Under the pieces are notes generated by a model, which saw only the letters and a program-made list of their open reading frames with translations, made no database searches and was not told the DNA's origin. From UBA9732 sp045116915 (GTDB lineage Bacteria > Spirochaetota > Spirochaetia > Sphaerochaetales > Sphaerochaetaceae), in assembly GCA_045116915.1 (NCBI GenBank), contig JBGUMQ010000062.1, forward strand, positions 1 to 21,720: a DNA stretch of 21,720 bases, written 5' to 3'. Shown piece by piece: positions 13,018 through 21,564 of the stretch. Numbering within the stretch: the first letter of the stretch is position 1; each line of letters starts with the position of its first letter. Both the position numbers and the translations under genes were made by a program.

Positions 13018-16000
13018 ATGCAGACGTTGCAATCCTACATCAAAAAAAGCGATGCCTTCAAGGCGTTCGCGAAGAACAGGAAGGACAACATCATGGTGGA
13101 GGGCCTGGACGGTTTTCCACTGTTCCAGTGTGCCCATATGATGGCTGCATCGGTCCCCGGAGTCACCTGGCTCATCTGTCCCACGGAGGAGATCGCCAGG
13201 GTCCTGTACACCAATTCCGACATGGTGGGCGGCATTCCCGTATACCTTCTTCCCGCATCCGGACGGGTGCTGTATTCCCCATGGGAAGGCTCGACCAAGG
13301 AGTACGAGCAGATCAGGTGCCTGGGTGCGGTGGCGACCGCCTCCAGGGCGCTTGTGGTCACGTCGATCAGGGCCATCTGCTCGCCGGTTCCGCGCAAGGG
13401 GGCCATCGACGACTCCAGCATGACCTTCAGGGTCGGACAGGAGCTCGATACCATGGCCGTGGCCGAAAGGCTGACCGCAGGCAACTACTTCCGCAATTCC
13501 AACACGACGATGCCCGGAGAGTTCACCATAAGGGGCGAGGTCCTGGACATCTTCCCGTACGGCTCGGACCTCCCCGTGCGCATATACCTTGACTGGGACA
13601 AGGTCGAGAGGATCTGCAGGTTCGAGCCGCTGTCCCAGCAGGTGACCAAGCAGCTCGGACACGTCTCGTTCCAGATCATGGACTCCACCGACGGCTCGGC
13701 CGTCGAGGGCGGAGGAATAGAAGGGTATTTCGGACCGGACGACTATTTCATATTTCTGGGTGACAAGAGGCTGGAAAGCAGCTACTCAAGCATGCAGATG
13801 GAGGCCAAGACCCTCTACAGGCGTGCGTACCAGGAGGATCGTAACGCAGTCAAGCCGCAGGACATGCTGTTCGATTACGCATCGTTCTATTCGGGACGGA
13901 AATCGAGCATGACCGTGCTGGACATCAGCGGCCAGACCCCGGGCGCGTACAGGTTCGACATCGACGGGCCGCGCTCGTATTTCGGGAACTTCACATTCTT
14001 CAAGCAGGACCTGGACGGACTTGTAGGGGATGGCTGGGAGATCGAGGTCTGCGTATCCACGACGGTGCAGAAACAGCGCCTTGAGACCATGCTGAGCGAT
14101 TACGAGGGAATCACCTACAGGGTGTGCTCCCTTTCAGGCGGCTTCTCCATCCGCAGCTCCAGGTTCATCGTCTTCTGCGAGAACGAGATATTCGGACGCA
14201 GGAAACAGGTCATCAAGACGCTCCAGCATACGCAGACATCGGCCCTGGACAGCTTCGTGGAGCTGCACGAGGGCGATTATGTCGTGCATGTGAACTACGG
14301 CATAGGAATCTTCCTGAAGATAGACCGCGTGCGCGAGCGCGACTACATCAAGATACAGTTCGCAGACAAGGAGAACCTCTACGTCCCCATCGAGCAGGCC
14401 AACCTGGTCCAGCGCTACATCGGGTCGGCCGGTGAGGCTCCGCACATAGACAAGCTGGGTTCCGCAGGCTGGGAGAACAAGAAGGCCAAGGCCCGCAAGA
14501 GCGCAGAGAACCTGGCGTCCAAGCTGATCGCGCTCTACGCCAGGCGCAAGAACAGCCAGGGCTTCGCGTTCGACAGGGACAACGACTGGCAGCTCAGGTT
14601 CGAGGCCGAGTTCGAGTACGACGAGACCGAGGACCAGCTCACATGCATCCAGGACATCAAGGACGACATGGAGAGCCCCCATGTCATGGACCGCCTGATC
14701 TGCGGCGACGTCGGCTACGGCAAGACGGAGATAGCCTTCCGCGCGGCCTTCAAGGCCGTGATGAGCGGCAAGCAGGTGGCGTTCCTCGCCCCGACGACCA
14801 TCCTTGCGGAGCAGCACTACAGCAACTTCCGCCAGCGCCTGCATGATTTCCCGCTCAAGACCGGACTCCTGAGCCGCATGGTTCCGCCCAAGGACCAGAA
14901 GAGGGTGCTGACCGCTCTTTCCGACGGCCAGCTGGACGTGCTGTTCGGAACGCACAAGATCATCCAGAAGGATGTGATGTTCAGGAACCTGGGACTTCTG
15001 ATCGTGGACGAGGAGCAGCGCTTCGGAGTCAAGGACAAGGACAGGATCAAGGAGATCAAGAACAACGTCGACTGCCTGAGCCTATCTGCCACGCCCATAC
15101 CCAGGACGCTTTACATGTCGCTGCTTCAGATCCGCGACATGAGTCTGCTGACGACGCCCCCGATCTCACGCAAACCCATAAAAACAGTCATAGACCGCTT
15201 TGATCTGGACATCGTCGAGCGGGCCATCAGGTTCGAAACCGCACGTCACGGCCAGGTCTTCTACCTGCACAACAGGATCGATACCCTTGAGGAGGTGGCA
15301 ACCATGCTGCGCCTCAGGATGCCGGACATCATCTTCGAGACCGCCAACGGCCAGATGAGGCCGGAAGCCCTTGAGGACACGATGAGGCGCTTCGTCTACG
15401 AGGGCATCCAGGTGCTGATCTCCACGACGATCATAGAGAACGGAATCGACATCCCGAATGTGAACACCATCATCATAGACAGGGCGGACCTGTACGGCGT
15501 GTCCCAGCTCTACCAGCTCAAGGGAAGGGTCGGGCGTTCCGACCGCGAGGCCTATGCGTACCTGTTCTATCCGGCGGAGAAGACATTGTCGGAGACCGCC
15601 ATCAAGAGACTTCAGACCATAAGCGAGCACACCGAGCTCGGAAGCGGATTCAAGGTCGCCATGAAGGACATGGAGCTCAGGGGAGCAGGAAACCTGCTGG
15701 GCCGCGAGCAGAGCGGCTTCATGTCCGCCGTCGGACTGGACATGTACATCCGCCTTCTGGACGAGGAGATCGCCAAAACACAGAACACAGGCGAGAAGCC
15801 CGAGACGGAGGTGTTCCTGGAGCTCGACTACAGCGGCTACATCCCGGATTCGTACATCTCCGACCCGACGGTCAAGCTGGAGATCTACAAGAAGATCGCT
15901 GGCACAAGGACGCGCGAGCAGCTCGAGCGTCTCACGGCCGAGCTCAACGACAGGTTCGGCAACATGCCGGAGGAGGTCTCCAACCTGCTGTACATCTCCG

Positions 16001-16248
16001 AGCTGAGGATAGTCTGCAGGATGCTTGACATCTACCACATGCGCGAGCGCAACGGAAACGTGGTCGTCGAGTTCTCCAGGATCGCGTCCATAAGCATCGA
16101 CAAGCTGATAAACCTGATCAAGACATCGAACGGAGCGGTGACGATAGATCCGAACCGTCCGTATCTGATGAACATGAAGACAGAGGCCATCTCCCTCAGG
16201 GACAAGGCCCTGTTCATACTCGAGAAACTGCAGAGGATACTGCCATGA
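13018..16248 (+). CDS. mfd: Transcription-repair coupling factor Mfd
   Basis: Mfd removes RNA polymerase stalled at lesions and recruits UvrA for nucleotide excision repair. The 1076 residues follow the standard order: UvrB-like N-terminus (VLYSPWEGSTKEYEQ), the CarD-like RNA-polymerase interaction domain (YVVHVNYGIGIFLKI, about 420), and a RecG-like translocase with Walker A GDVGYGKTEIAF (about 563), DEEQRFGV (about 664), SATPIPRTL and GRVGRSDREAYAYL (about 836). The TRG motif region (GSGFKVAMKDMELRGAGNLL, about 873) and C-terminal autoinhibitory domain follow. It is slightly shorter than the E. coli protein. The ATG at 13018 was chosen because family similarity begins just after it; an open frame running back to 12751 overlaps the opposite gene and is not coding. 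The trmB start overlaps its stop (ATGA). Confidence 0.96.
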   Translation: MQTLQSYIKKSDAFKAFAKNRKDNIMVEGLDGFPLFQCAHMMAASVPGVTWLICPTEEIARVLYTNSDMVGGIPVYLLPASGRVLYSPWEGSTKEYEQIRCLGAVATASRALVVTSIRAICSPVPRKGAIDDSSMTFRVGQELDTMAVAERLTAGNYFRNSNTTMPGEFTIRGEVLDIFPYGSDLPVRIYLDWDKVERICRFEPLSQQVTKQLGHVSFQIMDSTDGSAVEGGGIEGYFGPDDYFIFLGDKRLESSYSSMQMEAKTLYRRAYQEDRNAVKPQDMLFDYASFYSGRKSSMTVLDISGQTPGAYRFDIDGPRSYFGNFTFFKQDLDGLVGDGWEIEVCVSTTVQKQRLETMLSDYEGITYRVCSLSGGFSIRSSRFIVFCENEIFGRRKQVIKTLQHTQTSALDSFVELHEGDYVVHVNYGIGIFLKIDRVRERDYIKIQFADKENLYVPIEQANLVQRYIGSAGEAPHIDKLGSAGWENKKAKARKSAENLASKLIALYARRKNSQGFAFDRDNDWQLRFEAEFEYDETEDQLTCIQDIKDDMESPHVMDRLICGDVGYGKTEIAFRAAFKAVMSGKQVAFLAPTTILAEQHYSNFRQRLHDFPLKTGLLSRMVPPKDQKRVLTALSDGQLDVLFGTHKIIQKDVMFRNLGLLIVDEEQRFGVKDKDRIKEIKNNVDCLSLSATPIPRTLYMSLLQIRDMSLLTTPPISRKPIKTVIDRFDLDIVERAIRFETARHGQVFYLHNRIDTLEEVATMLRLRMPDIIFETANGQMRPEALEDTMRRFVYEGIQVLISTTIIENGIDIPNVNTIIIDRADLYGVSQLYQLKGRVGRSDREAYAYLFYPAEKTLSETAIKRLQTISEHTELGSGFKVAMKDMELRGAGNLLGREQSGFMSAVGLDMYIRLLDEEIAKTQNTGEKPETEVFLELDYSGYIPDSYISDPTVKLEIYKKIAGTRTREQLERLTAELNDRFGNMPEEVSNLLYISELRIVCRMLDIYHMRERNGNVVVEFSRIASISIDKLINLIKTSNGAVTIDPNRPYLMNMKTEAISLRDKALFILEKLQRILP

Positions 16249-17024
16249 GCGACGTACTGCCTACACAGGAGATGACAGAGGAGCTGTCGGAAGAGGAGAA
16301 GGGCATATTCGACCTTTATCCCGAGCTTGCCAGGGTCGAAAGACGGCAGGAGAACGGTTGGAGGGAGATCAAGAGCTTCGTGCTCCGCGGACAAAAGCTG
16401 AAGGACTTCCAGATACAGGCCCTGAAGGAGCACTTCTACGACTATGCGATAGTCTATGATGAGAACAAGCAGATGGATTTCGAGGCCATCTTCGGAAACC
16501 GGAACCCTGTTGTGATTGAAATCGGATTCGGAATGGGGGAGAGCACCCTTAAGATAGCAAGGGACAATCCGGACATCAACTATGTGGGGATCGAGGTGTT
16601 CCTGTACGGTTTCTCAAAGCTCCTGGCCAATGCCGCCAAAGAGGGGCTGAGCAACATCAGGCTCATGCGCTTCGATGCCGTCCAGGTCCTGCAGGACATG
16701 GTTCCGGAGAACTCGGTGGACGGATTCCACATCTTCTTCCCGGACCCGTGGCCCAAGAAGCGCCACCACAAGAAGCGCCTGATCCAGGTGCCGTTCGCCA
16801 CGCTGCTGGCCTCCAGGCTGAAGAAGGGCGGCTACATCTACTGCGTCACCGACTGGGAGGATTATGCGAAGCAGATGCTCCAGGTCATGGACAGTGTGGA
16901 CGGCCTTGTGAACCCTTACGGAGGCTATGCCCCGGAGCGCCCGTGGCGTCCGGAGACGGGCTTCGAACGCAAGGGACTTGAGAAGGACTACACCATCAAC
17001 GAGGTCTGGGTGGAGAAGGCCTGA
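16245..17024 (+). CDS. trmB: tRNA (guanine-N7-)-methyltransferase
   Basis: TrmB forms 7-methylguanosine at position 46 of the variable loop in tRNA, using S-adenosylmethionine. The 259 residues include the SAM-binding motif VVIEIGFGMGESTL (about 88-101), the following acidic NYVGIEV, and the family-defining substrate motif HIFFPDPWPKKRHHKKRL (about 162-180). The C-terminal YTINEVWVEKA is typical. An N-terminal extension of about 70 residues, acidic then basic, precedes the core. Translation is coupled to mfd through an ATGA overlap, so both are likely made from the mfd promoter. Transcription ends at the bidirectional terminator just downstream. Confidence 0.95.
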   Translation: MSDVLPTQEMTEELSEEEKGIFDLYPELARVERRQENGWREIKSFVLRGQKLKDFQIQALKEHFYDYAIVYDENKQMDFEAIFGNRNPVVIEIGFGMGESTLKIARDNPDINYVGIEVFLYGFSKLLANAAKEGLSNIRLMRFDAVQVLQDMVPENSVDGFHIFFPDPWPKKRHHKKRLIQVPFATLLASRLKKGGYIYCVTDWEDYAKQMLQVMDSVDGLVNPYGGYAPERPWRPETGFERKGLEKDYTINEVWVEKA

Positions 17025-17068
17025 GCCTGCTGCCCCGGGTGTTCAGCCGGTCATGACAGCGTCGGTAC

Positions 17069-17110
17069 AAAAAAAGGGAACCGCCATGCTGACGGTTCCC
17101 TTGTTTTTTC
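17069..17110. terminator. Bidirectional rho-independent terminator
   Basis: GGGAACCG (17076-17083) pairs with CGGTTCCC (17093-17100) around a nine-base loop. Seven A residues lie on the left (17069-17075) and a T-rich tract on the right (17101-17109), so it can terminate trmB on the plus strand and the EF-G-like gene on the minus strand. Confidence 0.92.
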
Positions 17111-17124
17111 CTTCTGTGCAGCGA

Positions 17125-19212
17125 TTATGCGTTCGCCTCGGCTGCCGCGGCTTCCTTGGATGCCTTGATGACATCGTCGGCGAGCTTGCCGGCCAGTGTC
17201 TCGTAGTGGTCGAACGCCAGCTCGAACGAACCTGTACCGGAAGTCATGGACTTGAGGTCGATGGCGTAGTTCAGAAGCTCTGCCTGCGGGACTTCCGCGT
17301 TGACCTGGACCATGTTTCCACCGAGGTCCTCCTGTCCGAGGACTCTTCCGCGCTTGGACGAGAGGTCGGAGAGGATGTCGCCCAGATACTGGTTGTCGAC
17401 GTAGACGGACAGCTTTGCATAGGGCTCCAGGAGAACGGGGCCGGCCTTCTCGATGGCGAGCTTCATGGCTCCCTTGGCGGCAAGCCTGAATGCCATTTCG
17501 GAAGAATCGACGGGGTGCTCCTTACCATCGACGAGAGTGACTCCGATGTCGACCATCGGGTATCCGGCGAGGAAGCCTTCCTCCATCTGGTCATGCAGTC
17601 CCTTCTCGATTCCGGGGACATAACCCTTGGAGACCGATCCGCCCTTGACGACGTTCTCGAATGTGTAGTACTGGCCTCTCTCGGTCGGTGCGATCTCGAT
17701 GAGGACCTTTCCGTACTGGCCGTGTCCGCCGGACTGCTTCTTGTGTGCGTACTCGACGATTCCGCTCTTCTTGGTGATCGTCTCGCGGTATGCGACGCGC
17801 GGAAGCTTGGTGTTGATCTGGATCTTCTGCTTCTCCTTGATCTTGTCGAGGATCATGCCGATATGCAGCTCTCCCATTCCGGAGACCGTGGTCTGCTTCG
17901 TCTCCTCGTTGTAGCCGACCTGGAAGGTGAGGTCCTCTTCCGTGATCTTGTGCAGCGAGTCGTTCATCTTGTCCTCCGACTTCTTGTCGGCGGCGCTGAT
18001 GGCCAGCGAGTAGATCGGGTTGGGCAGGCGCAGCGGCTTGAATGTGAACTTCTGGTCCGGACCTGCGAGCAGTGTGCAGTTGGTGGCAGCGACGTTGCTC
18101 TTGGCGATGATTCCGATGTCGCCGGCAACCAGGGCATCGGTCTCGACGAGCTTCTTTCCGATGGCGTGGTAGACCTTGCCCGGCTTCTCCTTCTTGCCGA
18201 GCTCGGGGTTGAAGATGTCGGACTCGCCTGTGAGCGTTCCGTTGATGACCTTGACATACGAGAGCTTTCCGGAGAACTGGTCGATGGCTGTCTTGAAGCA
18301 GAATGCCGCAAGGGCGCCGGGACCTACCGCGATCTCCTCCTCGGAGCCGTCTTCCTTGACGATGACATCCCTGGCTCCTTCCGGAGACGGTGCGATGTCG
18401 GCGATGAAGTCCAGAAGGTTGGTGATTCCGGAGTTGTTGACCGTGCTTCCGCAGAAGACCGGAACCAGGACGTTGTTCTTCAGACCTTCCTTGAGGCCCT
18501 CGTGGATCTCCTCGGCGGAGAGTGTCATCTCCTCCAGGTACTTCTCCATGAGCTCCTCGGTTCCCTCGGCCGCGGACTCGATCAGGCTCTCGCGGTACTG
18601 CTCGACTTCGTCTGCGTACTCGGCGGGGATGTCGCCTTCCTTCTCCTTCTGTCCTGCCTGCATGAAGTAGGCCTTGTTCTCGATGAGGTTGATGACTCCC
18701 TTGAAGCCCGTGCCCTCTCCCATGGGGATCGTGACGGGGACGAAAGTCGTCTTGAACTCTTCCTTGAGGTGGTTGAACGTCGCGCCGAAATCGACTCTCT
18801 CGCGCTCCATCTTGTTGAGGAAGACCATCCTGGGCTTCTGCCTCTGGTTGAGTGTCCTCCAGAGCTTGATCGTCTCTATCTGTGCGCCGTCACGGGCATC
18901 GACGACCATGAGGGCCGACTCGCATGTCCTGAAACCGCAGATGACCTCACCGACGAAGTCGGCCGTTCCCGGAGCATCGATGAAATTGATTGACCTGCCC
19001 TGCCAGGAGACGTTCGCGAGAGCTGCGTGGATCGAGATCTTCCTTGCAATCTCCTCCTCCGTGTAGTCACTTGTCGTCTTGCCCGACTCGACTGTCTCGG
19101 GCCTTGAGATCACGTTGCTGTAATACAGGAACTGCTCGAAAAGAGAAGTCTTTCCGGTTCCGTTGTGGCCGGCAATCGCGACGTTTCTGATGTCTTTTGT
19201 TGAAAGAGCCAT
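17125..19212 (-). CDS. EF-G-like translation GTPase (EF-G-2 type)
   Basis: This 695-residue protein has the five-domain layout of elongation factor G but an altered G domain. G1 is GHNGTGKT (15-22) instead of AHIDAGKT. G3 is DAPGTADF (79-86), with Thr83 where canonical EF-G has the catalytic switch II His. The switch I region reads RKISI rather than RGITI. G4 is NKME (133-136), with Glu replacing the guanine-specifying Asp. Later EF-G blocks are present, including VSGMGELHIGM and GHGQYGKV in domain IV. Similar divergent paralogues with a changed switch II residue occur as EF-G-2 in Thermus and FusA2 in mycobacteria; their role is unclear and GTP hydrolysis may be slow or ribosome-stimulated. 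A strong AGGAGGG precedes the ATG. It lies 130 bases downstream of a standard EF-G on the same strand. Confidence 0.88.
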   Translation of the reverse strand: MALSTKDIRNVAIAGHNGTGKTSLFEQFLYYSNVISRPETVESGKTTSDYTEEEIARKISIHAALANVSWQGRSINFIDAPGTADFVGEVICGFRTCESALMVVDARDGAQIETIKLWRTLNQRQKPRMVFLNKMERERVDFGATFNHLKEEFKTTFVPVTIPMGEGTGFKGVINLIENKAYFMQAGQKEKEGDIPAEYADEVEQYRESLIESAAEGTEELMEKYLEEMTLSAEEIHEGLKEGLKNNVLVPVFCGSTVNNSGITNLLDFIADIAPSPEGARDVIVKEDGSEEEIAVGPGALAAFCFKTAIDQFSGKLSYVKVINGTLTGESDIFNPELGKKEKPGKVYHAIGKKLVETDALVAGDIGIIAKSNVAATNCTLLAGPDQKFTFKPLRLPNPIYSLAISAADKKSEDKMNDSLHKITEEDLTFQVGYNEETKQTTVSGMGELHIGMILDKIKEKQKIQINTKLPRVAYRETITKKSGIVEYAHKKQSGGHGQYGKVLIEIAPTERGQYYTFENVVKGGSVSKGYVPGIEKGLHDQMEEGFLAGYPMVDIGVTLVDGKEHPVDSSEMAFRLAAKGAMKLAIEKAGPVLLEPYAKLSVYVDNQYLGDILSDLSSKRGRVLGQEDLGGNMVQVNAEVPQAELLNYAIDLKSMTSGTGSFELAFDHYETLAGKLADDVIKASKEAAAAEANA

Positions 19213-19342
19213 AATTCCCTCCTAGAACATTGGCGGTATTTTAAAACATTCTGTTCAAAACGTTGAAAGGCTGTCCCGAGGGGCAACCTTTCATACTATA
19301 TAGTATTCTGTTGAAAAATAGAAGTCTTTTGTTCTCCGGTCC
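19213..19342 (-). promoter_or_regulatory. Intergenic control region between the two EF-G genes
   Basis: On the minus strand a hairpin of GAAAGG (19292 to 19287) with CCTTTC (19270 to 19265), and an inner GC-rich stem, could attenuate or end EF-G transcription; the T-run after it is weak. A perfect 14-bp palindrome ATACTATATAGTAT occupies 19293-19306. TAAAAT (19243 to 19238) is the best -10 for the downstream gene, without a clear -35. The 13-mer TTTTSAACAGAAT occurs twice, 57 bases apart, each time followed by four bases and an AT-rich hexamer (TATAGT or TAAAAT). Confidence 0.5.
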
Positions 19343-21382
19343 TTATTTTCCGGTCTTCGGCGCGTAGTGGCTGAATTCCATGGAGAAAGTCCCGCGTCCC
19401 TGGGTGGAGGACCGCAGTGCCGTGGAGTATCCGAACAGCTGTGCGAGCGGCGCCTGGGCGATGATGTGGTCCGCCGAAGGCCTGCTCTCCATGCTGGAGA
19501 CTATGCCGCCCCTCTGCGTCAGGCTGGAGATGGTGTCCCCGACATACTGCGACGGGACTATCAGCGTGACATCCATGATGGGCTCCATCAGGACCGGTCC
19601 GGCCTCCTGGGCCGCGCTGTCGAAACACATGGCCGCACACGCCTCGTATGCGAATTCGGTCGCAGTGAGCTCGCTGTACTTCACATCGGTCAGCTCAACC
19701 TTCATGTCGCAGACCTCGTAGCCGAACTTTATGCCGCTGCGGAAGGAATTCTCCACGCCGCGACGTATGGCATCGAACAACTCGGGGGGCATGACCTTGG
19801 GGGAGACCAGGCTTTCGTATGTGGTTCCGCTCTTGGGCGGCTGGGGTGTGAGTCTGAGCGTGACGGTGGCGCTGTTCTCCTTGCCGGCAAGGACCTTGCT
19901 GAACGTGTAGCTCTTCTCCACGGCGGCGGTGATGCTTTCGCGGTATGTGACCTGGGGCTTTCCGATGTGGCAGTCGACCTTGAATTCCTTGGTGATCCTG
20001 GTGACAAGGACATCCAGATGGAGTTCTCCCATTCCGCTGATGACCAGCTGTCCGGTCTCCTCGTTGTCCTTGTACGTGAACGTCGGGTCCTCCATGGAGA
20101 GGATCTCGAGGGTCTTGTGGAGCTTGGCGCCTTCCGTTGCGTTGGCCGGCTCGATGGCGATCGAGATGACCGGAACGGGGAAGCTCATCTTCTCAAGCAG
20201 GATCTGGGCGCCTTCGGATCCGATCGTGTCTCCTGTCTGGGCCAGTTTGAAGCCGACGATGACGCCGATGTCGCCGGCCTGGAGCTCCTGGAGCTCCTCC
20301 GGTCTGTTGGCGTGCATCCTGAGCAGTCTGTTGACCCTCTCGCGCTTCTTCTTGGAGATGTTCAGGACGGCGGTGCTCTTCTTCAGCACTCCGGAGTAGA
20401 CCCTGACGAAAGCGAGCGGGCCTGCCTCACGGTCGTACTGGATCTTGAAGACAAGGGCGAGGGGAGGGGCCTTGGGGTCGTTGACGACCTGCACCTCTTC
20501 CTCCTTGTCCTTTTTGATGTGGACGCCGGTCGCCGGCGGGATGTCGTCGGGCGAGGGCAGGAGGTCAACGATTCCGTCAAGGAGGCACTGGACGCCGATG
20601 TCCTTGAGCGATGAGCCGCAGAAGACGGGAAGCAGGCTCCTGTCAAGGGTGCACTGCCTGAGCATCTTCAGGATCAGGTCCTCCGGTATGTCCTCCCCTG
20701 CGAAGTAGAGCTCCGTGATCTCATCCGAGAAACTGGAGACGCTGTCCAGCAGCTTCTCCCTCCACTGCTGTGCCTCGTCGGCCATATCGGCGGGGATGTC
20801 GGAGTAGCTGTATTCGTATCCGGAGGTCTCCGGATCGAACGTGACCATCTTCATCTTCAGAAGGTCGATCACACCTTCGAACTTGCTTTCCTTCCCAACG
20901 GGGATGAATAGCGGAACCGGCTCCTCCTTGAGCTTCGTGTGGATATCTTCAATCGCAGCATAGAAATCCGCTCCGAGCCTGTCCATCTTGTTGATGAATG
21001 CTATCCTCGGGACCTTGTAGGTGTTCGCCTGACGCCAGACGGTCTCGCTCTGCGGCTCCACACCGCCTACCGCGCAGAACACGCCCACCGCTCCGTCCAG
21101 GACCCTGAGGGACCTTTCGACCTCGGCCGTGAAATCCACGTGGCCCGGAGTGTCTATGATGTTGATCTTGGTGTCCCTCCAGTAGCAGGTGGTGGCCGCG
21201 CTTGTGATGGTTATTCCGCGGTCCTGCTCCTGTTCCATCCAGTCCATTGTGGCTTCGCCGTTGTCGACCTCGCCTATGCGGTGGTTCTCCCCTGTATAGA
21301 AGAGTATCCTTTCCGTCGTGGTGGTCTTGCCGGCATCTATGTGGGCTATTATTCCTATATTCCTTGTTTTCTCTGACGTCAT
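19343..21382 (-). CDS. fusA: Elongation factor G
   Basis: EF-G is the GTPase that drives ribosomal translocation; in spirochaetes and mitochondria a paralogue instead acts with RRF in ribosome recycling. The 679 residues have all canonical G motifs: AHIDAGKT (13-20), the effector RGITITSAA, DTPGHVDF (77-84, with the catalytic His) and NKMD (131-134). Domains II-V follow, with VISGMGELHLDV. The gene is not with rpsL, rpsG or tuf, which suggests a stand-alone paralogue; the GFKLAQTGDT segment recalls the recycling-type group, but I cannot settle translocase versus recycling factor. The start at 21382 is chosen because the P-loop lies a normal distance inside and because the longer frame to 21481 would overlap tRNA-Lys. 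A weak AGGAT precedes the ATG. Confidence 0.92.
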   Translation of the reverse strand: MTSEKTRNIGIIAHIDAGKTTTTERILFYTGENHRIGEVDNGEATMDWMEQEQDRGITITSAATTCYWRDTKINIIDTPGHVDFTAEVERSLRVLDGAVGVFCAVGGVEPQSETVWRQANTYKVPRIAFINKMDRLGADFYAAIEDIHTKLKEEPVPLFIPVGKESKFEGVIDLLKMKMVTFDPETSGYEYSYSDIPADMADEAQQWREKLLDSVSSFSDEITELYFAGEDIPEDLILKMLRQCTLDRSLLPVFCGSSLKDIGVQCLLDGIVDLLPSPDDIPPATGVHIKKDKEEEVQVVNDPKAPPLALVFKIQYDREAGPLAFVRVYSGVLKKSTAVLNISKKKRERVNRLLRMHANRPEELQELQAGDIGVIVGFKLAQTGDTIGSEGAQILLEKMSFPVPVISIAIEPANATEGAKLHKTLEILSMEDPTFTYKDNEETGQLVISGMGELHLDVLVTRITKEFKVDCHIGKPQVTYRESITAAVEKSYTFSKVLAGKENSATVTLRLTPQPPKSGTTYESLVSPKVMPPELFDAIRRGVENSFRSGIKFGYEVCDMKVELTDVKYSELTATEFAYEACAAMCFDSAAQEAGPVLMEPIMDVTLIVPSQYVGDTISSLTQRGGIVSSMESRPSADHIIAQAPLAQLFGYSTALRSSTQGRGTFSMEFSHYAPKTGK

Positions 21383-21389
21383 GGCAAGA

Positions 21390-21418
21390 ATCCTAGCATA
21401 AATCAATTTCTTTGTTAA
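21390..21418 (-). promoter_or_regulatory. Candidate EF-G promoter, predicted leaderless
   Basis: On the minus strand TTAACA (21418 to 21413), a 17-base spacer and TAGGAT (21395 to 21390), preceded by TGC, form an extended -10 promoter ending seven bases before the ATG at 21382. Transcription is predicted at about 21383. The same AGGAT could act as a weak ribosome-binding site if transcription began further upstream, so the two readings are mutually exclusive. Confidence 0.5.
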
Positions 21419-21428
21419 TCGAAATCTG

Positions 21429-21457
21429 TTGACATCAAGCCGTCCATTTGCTACTCT
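21429..21457 (+). promoter_or_regulatory. tRNA operon promoter
   Basis: A perfect -35 TTGACA (21429-21434), a 17-base spacer and TACTCT (21452-21457) place transcription at about 21464, 11 bases before the mature tRNA-Lys 5' end. It is divergent from the EF-G promoter, with about ten bases between the two -35 elements. Confidence 0.7.
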
Positions 21458-21474
21458 CGATTTGTTGTGAAAAC

Positions 21475-21547
21475 GGGCCAATAGCTCAGTAGGTAGAGCA
21501 ACGCCCTTTTAAGGCGTGGGTCGTTGGTTCGAACCCAACTTGGCTCA
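21475..21547 (+). tRNA. tRNA-Lys (anticodon UUU)
   Basis: The 73 bases fold fully: acceptor GGGCCAA with TTGGCTC (one G-U pair), D stem GCTC/GAGC, anticodon stem ACGCC/GGCGT around loop CTTTTAA giving anticodon TTT, variable GGGTC, and T arm GTTGG/CCAAC with TTCGAAC. The discriminator is A. CCA is not encoded, so it must be added by a nucleotidyltransferase. Confidence 0.97.
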
Positions 21548-21564
21548 TGCTTGCACAACCAGAT

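Noticed and set aside
16927..18993. Long plus-strand open frame of 688 codons antisense to the EF-G-like gene
   Set aside because: It has low-complexity Leu/Asp/Val-rich translation typical of the reverse strand of a GC-rich gene, no ribosome-binding site, and overlaps both trmB and a clearly conserved GTPase.
21383..21481. Longer EF-G start at 21481
   Set aside because: It would overlap the tRNA-Lys gene and add an N-terminal stretch that EF-G proteins do not have.
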